A DNA stretch of 64,000 nucleotides from Rusavskia elegans (lineage: Eukaryota > Ascomycota > Lecanoromycetes > Teloschistales > Teloschistaceae): NCBI GenBank assembly GCA_011316305.1, contig SAUG01000082.1, positions 62,001 to 126,000 of the forward strand, read 5' to 3'. Of this stretch, positions 36,805-48,806 are shown piece after piece. The translations under genes were made by a program, and so were the position numbers. The notes below the pieces were generated by a model. It searched no databases. It was not told the DNA's origin and saw only the letters and a program-made list of their open reading frames with translations. Position 1 is the stretch's first letter, and each line of letters opens with the position of its first letter.

Positions 36805-37133
36805 GTTAATAGACGAAATAGAATAGAAAAAAGAGTTATATAAATGGATTCGAAAATAAAGATATTATATAGCCTTTTAGATTTTATATACTTTCTATAA
36901 ATATTAGTATCTAGAAAGACTTTATAAACTTTAGACAGATTACGCGATTAACGACTATAAAGAAACGATATTATTTTCTCTCGACGCTATATATATTAAT
37001 AAAATCTTAAGTAGACAACGGACTTACGTATAATAAAGTTTAAAGAAAAAAAGAAATTAGAAAACCAGGTTAAACAGAATTTATACTCTATAATAATATA
37101 TACGCTAGGTAAATAGCGTTATAGAAGGAATCG

Positions 37134-37535
37134 TATTATATCTACGATTTTATAGAAGTACTTTATATTTTTTAATTAGATAAACGGACTAATAATTTAA
37201 TCTAGTTAGAGCCGCTAGGGCCGCGGAGCTACTATTATTTAATAGAACGGCTTTATAGAATACGGCGATTTTATTATTATATATATCGCTCTTTATTTCT
37301 AGTAGATAGCTTCTTTCGTTAGTCGTTAATATAATTACTAAATATTTCTCTGTTCTTCTTATAATAAATTATAAAATGAAGACGCTTTATAATATCGTAA
37401 TTTTACCTTTACGGCTATACGAAATTAGTTATTATAATCTACGCTAGGACTTTCTTACTATTTAGTAGCTTGGACTACGTCTACGGTTGTAGCTAGGCTC
37501 GAACGTAACGCCTTTTGATATACAAAGACGTTATA
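37134..37535 (+). repeat. LTR2, 3' LTR of gag-only copy 2
   Basis: It starts TATTATATCTACG and ends AAAGACGTTATA. It is the reverse complement of LTR2 at 12312 and the partner of 33038. Confidence 0.85.
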
Positions 37536-40297
37536 AATATAAAATTACTTCGAAAAAAACTAATTAGAAAAGTACTTTTTAATTTTAAACTATAGAATTA
37601 TAAAATTTTATTTAAAAAAAAAAAGTAATCTACATTTAGATTGGTCTACGTATTAATTTAAAAGGAGATAAAGATATTTTTTATAAATAATAAAAATAAA
37701 ATATAAAGAAAAGATTTATAAAGAAATTTTAATTTTTCGTAGAATATCCGATCTTTTTTATATTTAAAAAGGATAGAAAAATCCGTTTATATATCGATTA
37801 CCGAAAGTTAAATAACAATATAATTATAAATCAAAATCTACAACTAAATATTAGCGAAATTTTAAATCGATTATATTAAATATAATATTCTACCAAACTC
37901 GAAATTCGAAAAATAAATAATCTTATATAAATAAAGGCCAAAAAAAACTAGAAAAAAGCTTTCCGAATATAAATTAGATACTGTTAATTTATAAATATTC
38001 CAAGAATAGATTAAAGTATAATTAACGATATACTACGAAACTATATTTGAAAACTATTAACATAGATAGTATTTTAGTATTTCTAAAGATATTTAAAAAA
38101 TATAAATTATATATTAACAAAGTTTTTAAACATTTGAAAATTTAAAATATATATTTTAAATAAAAAGATTATAAAATTTATAAATAGAAAGTTATTTTTC
38201 TAGATTTTATTATAGAATATAACTAAATATATATCGTTTTCGTTTATTTTTAAAATATAAAAACTTAGCTAATTATAAAAATATTTCTAGAAATATGGAA
38301 TTTTTTCGGCTTTCTAAACTATAATAGAATATTTATCGCTAGAAAATCGAAAATAGCTAATTTTTTTAAAAAGATCTAACGAAGATTACTACAAATAAAA
38401 TAAAATAGTAATCGGAAATAGAAGAATAGAAGATATTAGAAGCTTTAAAGTAACTATATATTAAAGATTCTATTTTAAAAAAATTCAAGATAACGAAACT
38501 ATTACGGATCGAAGAAAAAAGATTAGATATAATTATCGATATATAATTTATATATGATTATAAAGATAAATAGTATCCAATAGCCTATATATCAAGATAT
38601 ATCATATACCAAGCAAAGAAAATAAAAGAACAAACGTTCTAAATTAACGAAATAATTATAAAAAATAAAAAAGATTTTGAATAACAGTTTTTTTATATTT
38701 AATAAAAGAATATTACTATTAGTAGATTATTACGATTTAAACGAGACGCTTTATATATTTAAAGATAACTAAAAATAATTTTAGATTAAAAGAAAAAACT
38801 ATAAATACTAGATAAAAATCGACGATTATATTAATAAAAATTATAATAGAATATTATAACAATATCTAGGCGTCATAGAAATAATTGAACTTCTATAATA
38901 AAACTATTATTTTTCTAATATAAAATAATATATCGAAGTATATATTAAAAAATATCTTAATTATTTGTAAAATAAAGATACAATTTATATTTATTATAGA
39001 ATAATTCGATGTTAGAAACTATCGAATAAATTATAGAATAAAGTTATAATAGAATTTATTATTAAACTTCCGAAATTAAAAGATACGAAAATAAATAAAA
39101 AATATAATTAAGTTTTGAATTCAGTAGATAGATTTATAAAAAAAATTTATTTATTTCTTTTTAATAAAATTTATATATTAGAATAATTTAGATATTTTTA
39201 TCTAGACCGATTGATTCGATATTAAAAGATGATAGAAATATTAATAAGTAATAGAAATAAGGTTATTACATCGTACTATTAGTAAATATCTCTATAATTA
39301 TTTAATAATAAAATAATTTCTAAAAAATTATAATTCGATATTTAAAATGATTAGATATTACTTCTATCTATAGTATAGCTAGCTTTTATTATTGAGGAAT
39401 TAAATATATTAAAAGAAATACTAATCTATACGAACTATAGAGAAAATTAAAATCTATTTAAATAAAAACGAATATATAGTTTTACGAAATTGGAAATAAA
39501 ATAAATCTATATATTAAATAGATAACTATAATAATGTAATAAAAATTAAAAATTTATCGCGTAATTACTGGAATAAAAAAAAATAGTACTTTAATTTAAA
39601 AAAAGAAACAAAGTTTATCTTTTTACAAAAAATCTAAAAATAAAGATTTTTAATATTAAATTAAACTATATTAAAATCGATCTATTTCTAATTAAAATAA
39701 TTAAAATCTTTTAAAGTTTTAAATTTAATCTAGCTAAAAATACTAGATTATATCTAATATTTAATTGATTATTACTAGAAATATTCTATTTTAAGACGCT
39801 AAATTAATAGATACTTTTACTAAAATATATAAAAAAAGTACTTTTATAGTTAAAAAGATTCTATAATAGAAATAATAGAACGATTTAAATATATAGAAAA
39901 ATTATCCTATTTTACAAAGTATTTAGAAATCTTAAAAATACTTAGTAAACTATTAAAAGTCTCTTTAATAGTTCTATCGAAAAAAGCCAAAAAAATTATC
40001 GACTAGTCGAAATCTTTCGAAAAAACGATCTATTCGGAAGCTATATCGATAAAAAAATTAAAGTTATCGGAAAGAAAAAAATCTGTAATAATTTTTTTCT
40101 ATTCTAACTCTTTAATATTTTATAGCTTTCCGTTAACTATAACACGTTGCTCTTTTTCGACAAAAACGTATAACTGAACATCCGATATCTAGCGACCATA
40201 TTTTCGTACGACGAATTTTAATTAACGAATTTTTCTTACCTATAAGAATTCAAAAAAGATGTTTTCTCGAGACGAGAAATCTAAAAAAGAGATCTAG
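37536..40297 (+). pseudogene. Gypsy-1B pol relic with chromodomain-like tail
   Basis: The RT is at about 37745-38100: IFFIFKKDRKIRLYIDYRKL, then INIDSILVF in place of YIDDILVFS. The integrase C-terminus at about 39596-39790 reads KVYLFTKNLKIK, then LNYIKIDLFLIKIIK, followed by about 150 bp where a chromodomain would lie. The frame is full of RIP stops. It continues the gag at 31263-33037 after the gag-only insertion, and ends at a polypurine tract and 3' LTR. Confidence 0.82.
40281..40297 (+). promoter_or_regulatory. Polypurine tract of Gypsy-1B
   Basis: AAAAAAGAGATCTAG abuts the 3' LTR start TATTATAG. In Gypsy-3a and Gypsy-3b the same site reads AAAGAGGGGATCTAG or AAAGAGGGGACCTAG on the coding (minus) strand next to TGTTATA/TATTATA. 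It is the expected plus-strand primer site for reverse transcription. Confidence 0.6.
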
Positions 40298-40433
40298 TAT
40301 TATAGATACGGAAAGCGTATCTAGATGGAAACAATAGTATTTAGTATAGTATACAATTTTCTTTCTCGTTTCGATAGATAAACGTACGTAAAACAATTTT
40401 GATATAAATATTAGAAGATATTTAGTAGCTTTA
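40298..40433 (+). mobile_element. 3' LTR of Gypsy-1B, left part
   Basis: It starts TATTATAGATACGG and contains AGTATTTAGTATAGTA, which matches the LTR1 end in reverse. It is interrupted at 40434 by the opposite-strand element Gypsy-1C. The continuation is at 53923-54218. Confidence 0.68.
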
Positions 40434-40785
40434 TATTATTGGCGGCTATCGAAGCGGTGTTATCCAATAGATATTTTATTTTATTAGTAAATTTGTAATT
40501 AAAGATACAACGGGTGATTGATTAAATCGAAGTTAATAAAAATAACAAATTAATTTTAATTACTAGAATAATATATAGCGATAATTCATTAATTGAATAC
40601 GAGCTAAAATAGCGTCGAGTTAAGAGACTATATAGATAATTAAATTTTCTTTCATTAGTACAATTAGTTTAATTAGTATATAAAATATTATTAAATAATT
40701 GAATAATCGTTTAGTCGCAACTAATAAATAATACTATCGAGCAGCGTTGATTATAAAATAATATCTAATTATTTAGTATATACTG
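40434..40785 (-). repeat. Gypsy-1C 3' LTR (LTR3)
   Basis: GGCGGCTATCGAAGC near the start, ACAACGGGTGATTG, then AATACGAGCTAAAATAGCGTC, matching the right LTR at 52581 and, more distantly, LTR1. The right edge is approximate. Confidence 0.65.
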
Positions 40786-43700
40786 AAAGGTTTTATTACT
40801 ATCTACGATAATTAACTGTTAAATTATAGAAAATAGAATATATAATTATAATATTATAAATATTTACTTTTAGCTTCGTTCTAAAATCTATTTTTTTTTA
40901 TTTTAAATTTTTTTTTCTATTTCTTTTCTATACTATATTCTAATATCGTTTCGATCCTAATATTATTCGTTATTAGATATTTACAATATTCGTTAAATTC
41001 ATTAATAATACTATAGTAAAAGTTTACTCCTATTTATAAAATATCGAAAGATTTATAAAGTCTATATTTATTTTAGAAAAAAATAGTAAATATCTTTATA
41101 GCGGTTAAAAATATAATCTTCGGGATATTTATTTTAAATAGAATCGTCTCAAAAGTAAAAAGCTAAAATTATATAAAAGTATCTAAAAAATTTACGAAAT
41201 CTAAAAAATGGCTCGATTAGAATTATATATTACGTAAATAAATGAAATATCATTTTATTAAAATATAAAACTATCTAATTAATATATTATAGAAACGATT
41301 AATATCTAGAAAAGTAAAGATTTAGATTTTATAGATTTGTTCGAAAGTCTAGCCTTTAATTTATCATCGTAAATTTAAGATATTTTAGACGATCTGTCGG
41401 ATTCTTTCTGGAATATTTCGATATCCGCTATTAGTAAACCTGTTATAGAGTCTTTAAATAGTTTACTAGATAATTTTTAAATTTCTAAATTTCTTCGTAA
41501 ATAGAGTAATATTTTTATTAAATCCAATAGTTTTAATCTTTCTATTATAAAATCTTTTCGACTATAAAGATATTTTCTTTTGAAAACTCGAAGCTAAATA
41601 TCTATTAAATTAATATTTTAGATTTAATTAATTTTTCAAATGATATATATATTATATTTATTATATTCTAGTATTTATAGATAAATAATATCCGAAGTTT
41701 TAAAAAATTTTAATTTCATTAAATAAATTTATCCGATTTTAATATAGTTAGATTTTTAATTTAGAGTTTTTATTTTTAAATTTTTAATAAAAAGATATAT
41801 TTTATCTCTTTTTTTAACCTATAGAACGGTTTTTATTTTTTTATTTTAGTAGTTATACGAATATATTTGTATTTTTATAATATTATTATAGATTTCATTC
41901 AATATCAACTTTCTTATATATAAATACTACTAATCTATAAATAAATATTTATCTATATAGATTCAGATTTTTTCAATAGTTAATATTTAATAGTATATCT
42001 TTCGTTATATTTTATTTTATTATAATAAAAACTAGTTATATTATAGATAAATAAAATACGTAATTAATTTAATTATTCCTAATATAATATTCTAAATATT
42101 ATTCCTAAATTTTATTTATATATTTTATCTATCTATCTATCTATTTTCGATTAAAAAACTGTTACTATTTTAAATTAAGTACTAAATAAAAGTATAAATA
42201 TTTTCTAATTATATAAAGTAAAAAATCTATTTTATTTTTCATTATTATTTCTAAAAATCTATAGTATCAGATTAGTTGCTCTAAAATAATAAATCAAAAT
42301 TATTTTATAGTATTTTTTTTATTGAATATAATTATATAAATATTGTTCGTGAATCTATTTACTATATTATAGATTTAATTATAAATTTTCATCGAATTTT
42401 TAAATTTCGAAAATTAATTAATAAAGTCTATTTTATTATCTCTCTATAGTAAATCCGAAAGTTTCTAATATTAAATCTGTATACAAAGAGTATAAATTAT
42501 ATATTTATATTACTAATATTTAAAATATTTTCTTTATATATATCTCGATTTAATATTTTATATTAAAAAACAAGTTATATTTTTATAAATGTTATATTAA
42601 CTTTATATCATCCAAATATATTTAAAACTATCTATTATAATATTTTCTAATCTATTCGGCGATTTTATTAACTAGTAGTTATAATTTTCTTTTAATTAAA
42701 AACAATTTCGAATCGTTTCTAAATATATATAGTATTGTATTTAGCTTGTACTAATTTACTAGAAATAATCTATTTCTATTCATTCTAATTATATTATTAT
42801 TAGAAATATCTTTTGTTTATATATATTTACTTCGTCGATTTATAATATCTATTTTTTAATTTTTCTGATTTGATTTATAGTATATTTTAGATTTATACTA
42901 TCCAAGGTATTTTAACTATTGTATTTATTATCTATTTATTTATTTTATAATTGTTGAAATGAATAAAGTTTTTATAGTCTATAAAAACTATCAATTCCGA
43001 AAAATCTTTTTTATATATTTTCTACGTTATTAATATTATTACTATTACTAGTAGTCTTTTATTACAGATATTATATTTATATTCTACTAGCGATAATTTT
43101 TTAATATTATAGATTACAAAATACTCTATACTTTTATATTTTTTTATAAAATAAATATCGATAGCTAGTTCAAATACGTCGATATCGATTTGTAATAGTT
43201 TTACTATATCGAATATTTTTAGAACAGAATTTCTAATATATAAAGATTTAACATTTTTAATTACTTTTTATTTTTCTTTTTTCTATTAATATTTCGTTTA
43301 GTTAGTAGTAATCTTCGTTAGATTTATTAAAAAAAATTGCTATCATCGAATACTCTATAATAAATTTTCTATTATAGTTTAGAATACCGAAAAAATTTAA
43401 AATTGTTGAAACTATATTAAATATTGGCTAATTTTAAATAGTTTAAAATTTAATACAAATAATATATATTTCGTAATATAATATTATAATTACTATAAAA
43501 TCTATATTTTTTCTATCGAATTTCTATTTTTTCGATTTAGAATAAAGAATCTATATCTTTAGATATTTAAAAACTCTACTAAAATACAGATTTTTCTTTT
43601 CAAATATTTTAATATATATTAGAATATTATCGATATAAACGAAAACAAATTTATTAAAAAAAATTTATAATACGTTATTTTTTATATTTCAATATATTAT

Positions 43701-45079
43701 AGAAACGTTTATAAATCCAAATATTATAACTATCGATTTATAGTATCTATACTATATACTAAAGGCCGCTTTCTATTCTTGCTAATATTTATTAATATAT
43801 AATTATATTTTCTTCGATTATAATATTTAGTAAAATATCGTATTTTAGATAATTTATTTTAAAGTTCGCTAATTTTTAGTAGTAGATATCGACTTTTAAA
43901 TATAATATCGTTTAGCGTCAGATAATCGATATATAAACGAAAATATCTATCTTTTTTAAATATAAAAAAAATCGGATATCCTACTATTAATTAAAATTTC
44001 TTTGAATATTCTTTTTTTATATTATTTTTAAATATTTACGGAATATTTTTAACTTCGTTTCGGATAAAGTATAGATAGATTTAAACGTAGATAATCTATT
44101 TAATTTAAATTTAATTACGTAATTGTACGATTAATATTTTGATCGTATTTTTATAGGTACTTTTTTTAAATTAAATTTATTTTTTCTTTATATATATCTG
44201 AAACTTTCTCTAATAAATTCTTCTATAGCTTTTTACTAGATAATTCGAAGCTTTCGAAAAATTTATAATTGTTTTATCTATTTACATTTTTATAGTTCTA
44301 TTTATTTCTTTTAGTATTTAATAAAACAGATCTAATTAATTTTTAGTCTTCTTTTATTAAAACTACGAGTTCGTCTTTTATATTAAATTTTTTATCTATT
44401 TATAAACGCTATCTTTCCCGGAGGAACTCCTATCTGAATCTATTTTGAGTTTTTATATATACATACGTGTTTCATTAACGTTATATACGGCAACGATTGT
44501 TATATTTTACGTATAAAGAAATTTTTACAGGTAAAGATATATAGTTTGTTAGGCAAGATTAATAGCGTAGTTAATTACTTCTATTTAACTATTTTCTCTT
44601 TTATTCGCGATTACGAATCCTCTACTATCTAGTTCTTTTTCGATATTATAAATAATTATAAATATCTAATATTTCCGCTATATCTACCTATTATACTAAA
44701 AAGTAATTATCTATAGCTATCGCTTTAGCTATATCTATTATACAATCTATGTCTAAACGTTCCGATAAACTAATAAAGTACTCTTTAGCCTATTTAGCTT
44801 TAAAAGGAATACTAGATAGTACGCTAGCTATTATAGCCAAAAGCTTTACCTAATTAATTAAATTAAAGAAAAATAGAAAAGTCGGATAGCGCGTTTTAAA
44901 GGCGATAAAAAAGAAATTTAGGTTAAAGTTAAAATAGATTACTCTAGCTATAATAAGATAGTTGGCGACCGTATAGATAAATATATTTATTACGGATATA
45001 AATACTACCGTCTAGTTTAGCTTATAGCTATAGCTATTACGAAAGTATATACGTACGTAAAAGCTTTTAGTAATATATA

Positions 45080-45551
45080 TATTATGGAACTACCGAAGGG
45101 ATCTGGTATTTCCAAAGATTGGTTAGATTTATTGGTATATCTGTAAACGGAGATATAACGGATAATTACTTATATAATATAAGAACAAGTTAGTTTAATT
45201 ATTAGAACAGTATATAGCGATAACTAATAAATTAAATACGAGCTGTAAAAACGTCGAGTTCGAGGTCTATATAGAAAATAAAATCTTCTACTTCTGTAGG
45301 TACCTTATTTACTAAAATAACTAAAATAACCTTTTTTTAGATACTTTATTTACTAAGATAACTAAAATAATCCTTCTTTAAATACTTTATTTACTAAAAT
45401 AACTGAGATAACTCTTCTTTAGGTATCTTATTTACTAAAACAACTAAGATACTTTGCTAAGGCTATTTTGTCTATCGAGGCGTAATAGAAAATCTAGTAC
45501 TATACTAAATACTACCGCGTTCCTGGAAGCACGCCGCGTATGCTTATAACA
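45080..45551 (-). mobile_element. Solo LTR, LTR1 type
   Basis: It starts TATTATGGAACTACC (from TGTTATGG) and ends CTTATAACA, with a 5-bp duplication ATATA (45075-45079 and 45552-45556). It is 472 bp and contains about four imperfect ~40-bp repeats. It is nested in family B. Confidence 0.83.
45297..45455. repeat. ~40-bp tandem repeats inside LTR1
   Basis: About four units built on TACTTTATTTACTAAAATAAC plus a short CT-rich tail. The corresponding array has about three units at 54437-54550 and four at 58830-58990, so copy number varies between LTRs. Confidence 0.75.
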
Positions 45552-45646
45552 ATATAGTATTTACGAGGAATATTATAGAATTCATCTTACTAATATTAGA
45601 AAAAGAAACGATAATTACGAGATATATTTATCTATAATAATCCTAT

Positions 45647-46076
45647 GGCCTGGGTGGCGCAGTAGTAACGCTGCGTGACCTGGAAGCTTAACGGATCCGC
45701 GCTCTATCTCGGAGTTAGCGGAGTTAATCCAGCGGGTCGAAGGTTCGAATCCCTCGAAAGTTAACTAATATTTGAGTTTTTTCTATCGACTGAAAGTCGA
45801 TTTTTATAGAGTTTAAATATAGAGGGCCTAGTTAGTAGATCGTCTCGGTCTAGCCCGATCGATCGAACTTAATTAAGTTAATTAATAAGGTTAAATAGAT
45901 TACGGTTTCCCTCTAGGTTTTAGTCCAGATCTAGCTCCTTCGGAAGTCTTTAATTCGAATTTTCGGTAAAATACTTGAGTACTAAATAATTATATAATCT
46001 GATCGAGTTAGCGCCTCTAGCGTTAGATTCGTGAAAGACTAAAATCAAAATCCGAATAATTAATCGTATATATATA
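45647..46076 (+). mobile_element. tRNA-derived SINE, copy 2 (well preserved)
   Basis: The head GGCCTGGGTGGCGCAGTAG carries a pol III A box (TGGCGCAGTAG). AAGGTTCGAATCCC at about 45739 is a canonical B box. The A-B spacing is longer than in an ordinary tRNA and the acceptor ends do not pair fully. A roughly 310-bp unrelated body follows, ending in a (TA)n tail. Perfect 14-bp duplications TATAATAATCCTAT flank it (45633-45646 and 46077-46090). It is inserted in family B. Confidence 0.92.
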
Positions 46077-47834
46077 TATAATAATCCTATATTAGTTAAA
46101 TTATCGATAGAAAAATACGTTATATTATTAAGTAAATTTAAATTAAAATTCTATAGGAAGAATCGTTATTAATATTAACTAAACTAGAATATAAATTCTA
46201 TAACCGTATATCTAATACTAGTATACTAACGCTTGATTTATTTACCGAACCACTAGTTTACCGGATATTAAAATCAAAACAAATTAACTAAATTATAAAC
46301 GCTATCGCGATATAGATAAGATACTTTCTATATAGAAATATTGTTTAAATCTATATACTTTTATCTTTAAATCAATAATTAAATTATTAGTTTTTTATTA
46401 AAAACTTTAATTACGATTTCCTAGCTAGCTATTCGAATAGTATCGAAATAAATTTCTTTCAATATTAGTAAATATTTATTAAAAGTAATAGTACTTCTAT
46501 TTTAACTTTTCTATTTCCGTTTAGTAATAAATTTCAATCAACTACTACTGGATAATATATATATATATTTATATAATTGAAAAAAAAACTTTTTTCTATT
46601 AATTTTTCCGTTATAAAAATTTCGATTACGTCTCAAACGATTATAGACTTAATTTTCTATAATCATTTACTATTTCTAATAATTTGTTTAATCTCGAATA
46701 TAAGTTTTAGACTAGTTAGGTAGTTTTACTGTTTTCTAGCTATTATATTATATCTTTACAGTATATCTATTACTATAAATTCTTTTTTTTTAATTCGTTA
46801 TATACGTTCTATTAAAATTTTCTAGTTTTTAAACATCTTTTAATAAATATCTTTTTGATTAATTTTTGATTTGATTCTAGTATTCGGTAAACTAATAGTT
46901 CGATAAATAAATTAAACGTTGGTAAATCAACATCGAATATATATTAGTAAAATTATTATTTTGATTTAATTAATTCAAAAATCAATTTCTTAAAACTTTA
47001 ACCTGAATTTAATTAATAAAATAAAATATTCTTTTATCGATAATATAACGTAGAAGTTTCTATAGATAAATATATCTCACAGTTATCGCTTTTTTTCTTC
47101 TTTTTTTATTAGTAATAAAAGTCGTTTTACGTTTATATATACTCCCGAAATAGATATAGCAATAATCTAATCTAGACGGTACAATCTTTCTATATCTATA
47201 ATAGCTATATCTACTTTCAATAAGATAAAATATTCTAATAACACTAAAATAAACTATATTAATATAATAAAAAGATAAAAATTCTAGCCGTAGTAGCTAG
47301 CGTATTAGCTAGCGGCTTATTTAAAATTATATTTAATTAATTTGTTTTGGTTTTGATATTCGGTGAACCAGTGGTTCGGTAAGTAAATCAAACGCTAGTA
47401 TACTAGGATTAAATATACGGTAGTAGAATTTATATTCAAGTTTAGTTAATATAAATAACGATTCTTTCTATAAAATTTTAGTTTAAATTTATTTAATAAT
47501 ATAACGTATCTTTTTACCGATAATTTAACTAACGTAGAAACTTTTAAAGATAAATATATTTTATAATTATCGCTTTTTCTTCTTTTATTAGTAGTATAAG
47601 TTCTATATTATTCTTTATAAATACTATAATATACTAAAACCGTTTACGTATATATATACTCCTATAATAGTTATACCGCAGTTTAACTAAACGGTAGTAT
47701 CTTTATCCGTAATAATTATATCTAGACTGACCGATTCGGGTCGGGTTCCCGTCGAACCGTCGAGTATCTGACCCGATTTTAGTAATCCGATCCGGACCCG
47801 ATCCGACTATAAAATATATTTAATAAATTATATT

Positions 47835-48806
47835 TCCCCTTGTAGGGCCCCTGTCCGGGGTTATAATTGAGTTATTATATATATACGTTTTATCACCGTA
47901 GTTTTTATACGGCAATAATAAATATTACTTATATAGTAAAGAATTTTCGCAGTTAAAAGAAGCAGTCAAGCAAGGTTTACAGCGCAGTTAATCGTTTTTA
48001 TTCTATTATATCCTCTATTTAATTACTATTCCTCCCCTATAATTCCCTTATACTACTTCGAAATACGTACGATTATAAGCTACTAATATAGCCTCCAGGA
48101 CTACCTGCTAGGCGGTAATACTATCTTTTATCCTCGTTAATTCGTTTTCGTCTACGGTCGTACCCGAATCCAGACGGCCTACTAACCTATCTAGATACTC
48201 GACGACTGCTAGCTCGGATTCTAGTAGGATAAAGGCCCCTACTAGAAGTTTAATATAGTCGCTAAAACTATACGGCTCCGGCGGATTTAAAATATAAAGC
48301 TTTAATATCGTAGTTAGAACTAACGGATCTCGGGATTTAAAGTCCGTTATAATAGGCGGACTAGCGAAGACTCGGTCGACGTTATCGAGTAGCTCGAATT
48401 TAGCGATTTTATATTCTATTTCTTCTAATTAGAAAGGTATAATCGTAGTTATCTAGTATTATTGGTAGAGGTTCTGTATATATCAACCTGCAGCCTGGGC
48501 TATTACGGAAGATACGTATATCAGATACGATAGTAGATACTAGTAAAAGAAAAAGAAGAAGCGACTGTAAGGTATATATATTACGAAAATTCTGCTATAT
48601 TATATCTTAAGTAAACTATAGAAGTTTTTACTACGAACGTATTACGGAGTAGATTCGAGTTAATTTTATATAGTTTTTTAGTTTAAATTAATTAGACTGG
48701 GGTACTAGTTCTTATACCGTATATCTAACGCTAGCGTACTAATACTAAAGTAAATTATTTACGGAACCGACGGTTAACCGGGCACCAAAAAAATAAACAA
48801 AACAAG
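47835..48806 (-). mobile_element. Family B copy (innermost, best preserved, 972 bp)
   Basis: Perfect 13-bp duplications AATAAATTATATT flank it (47822-47834 and 48807-48819). It is visibly richer in GC than the other copies and carries the longest open frame of the family (48048-48428, minus). The terminus near 48770-48806 has the palindromic ACCGACGGTTAACCGGGC region and ACAAAACAAG. It sits in hAT copy L8, itself inside family B. Confidence 0.9.
48048..48428 (-). pseudogene. Family B-encoded small protein, unknown function, one in-frame stop
   Basis: A minus-strand frame of 126 codons has one TAG at 48108-48110, most simply a RIP-altered CAG (Gln). It is followed by a terminal TAA at 48048. 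Segments are KIAKFELLDNVDRVF, LKLYILNPPEPYSFSDYIKL, FILLESELAVVEYLDRLVG and DENELTRIKDSITA. Homologous frames occur in two other copies (about 23095-23410 and 49140-49420); for example SFS..IKLL corresponds to SFSILIDRVKLL, and EYLDRLVGRLDSG to EYSNSLAKRLDTG. More frame lies upstream behind further CAA/CAG-type stops; no ATG survives. I recognise no known domain, catalytic motif, signal peptide or clear membrane segment. Confidence 0.68.

Larger units (their letters stand above)
33901..37133 (+). pseudogene. Gag-protease-X relic of gag-only copy 2
   Basis: The plus-strand capsid region runs from about 33960 (RDKGFFKL) through YIEDYFNNPENYREDK near 34135. The zinc-knuckle remnant at about 34599-34640 reads YLYRIIEYFKKNY. 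The protease-like stretch at about 34918-34950 reads ALINSKRENKIIKSFCEKI, from ALIDSG. Downstream, about 35240-35400 gives a charged, coiled-coil-like segment (RDLNKKFKKKGEIKEIKIWK; LANKYNKCKK). The stretch before the 3' LTR has no recognised domain. RT, RNase H and integrase motifs are absent, unlike in the neighbouring gypsy relics, where they are easily seen. Confidence 0.75.
33038..37535 (+). mobile_element. Gag-only LTR retrotransposon (LTR2), copy 2
   Basis: The 5' LTR is 33038-33900 (403 bp after removing a hAT element) and the 3' LTR is 37134-37535. Both start TATTACG or TATTATA and end in TATA, the reverse of the copy 1 LTRs. The interior (33901-37133) is 3233 bp. Removing a 160-bp MITE (35455) and a long MITE (36267), each with 8-bp TSD, leaves about 2519 bp, the same as copy 1. 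Both outer flanks read AATATAA. It is inserted in the Gypsy-1B gag-pol. It encodes gag and a protease trace, but no RT or integrase motif. Confidence 0.83.
44414..46292 (-). mobile_element. Family B copy carrying a solo LTR and a SINE
   Basis: Perfect 14-bp duplications TTATAAACGCTATC flank it (44400-44413 and 46293-46306). Its right end has TTACCGAACCACTAG and CAAAACAAATTAACTAA. Removing the solo LTR (45080-45551) and SINE (45647-46076) with their TSDs leaves 958 bp. It is inserted in the Gypsy-1C pol relic. The coding sense, by homology with 48048-48428, is minus. Confidence 0.88.
40786..46854 (-). pseudogene. Gypsy-1C pol relic (split by a family B insertion)
   Basis: On the minus strand the RT reads GYPIFFIFKKDRYFRLYIDY at about 43900-43990 and FVYIDNILIYIKIF at about 43610-43650. 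RNase H and integrase lie towards 41000-43000 by collinearity with Gypsy-3b. A family B copy (44414-46292) interrupts it, and the protease end continues at 46307-46854. RIP stops are present throughout. Confidence 0.78.

Noticed and set aside
48690..48702. TTAGACTGGGG inside family B
   Set aside because: It lies within an otherwise collinear family B copy and lacks GGCC and any partner end; taken as chance.
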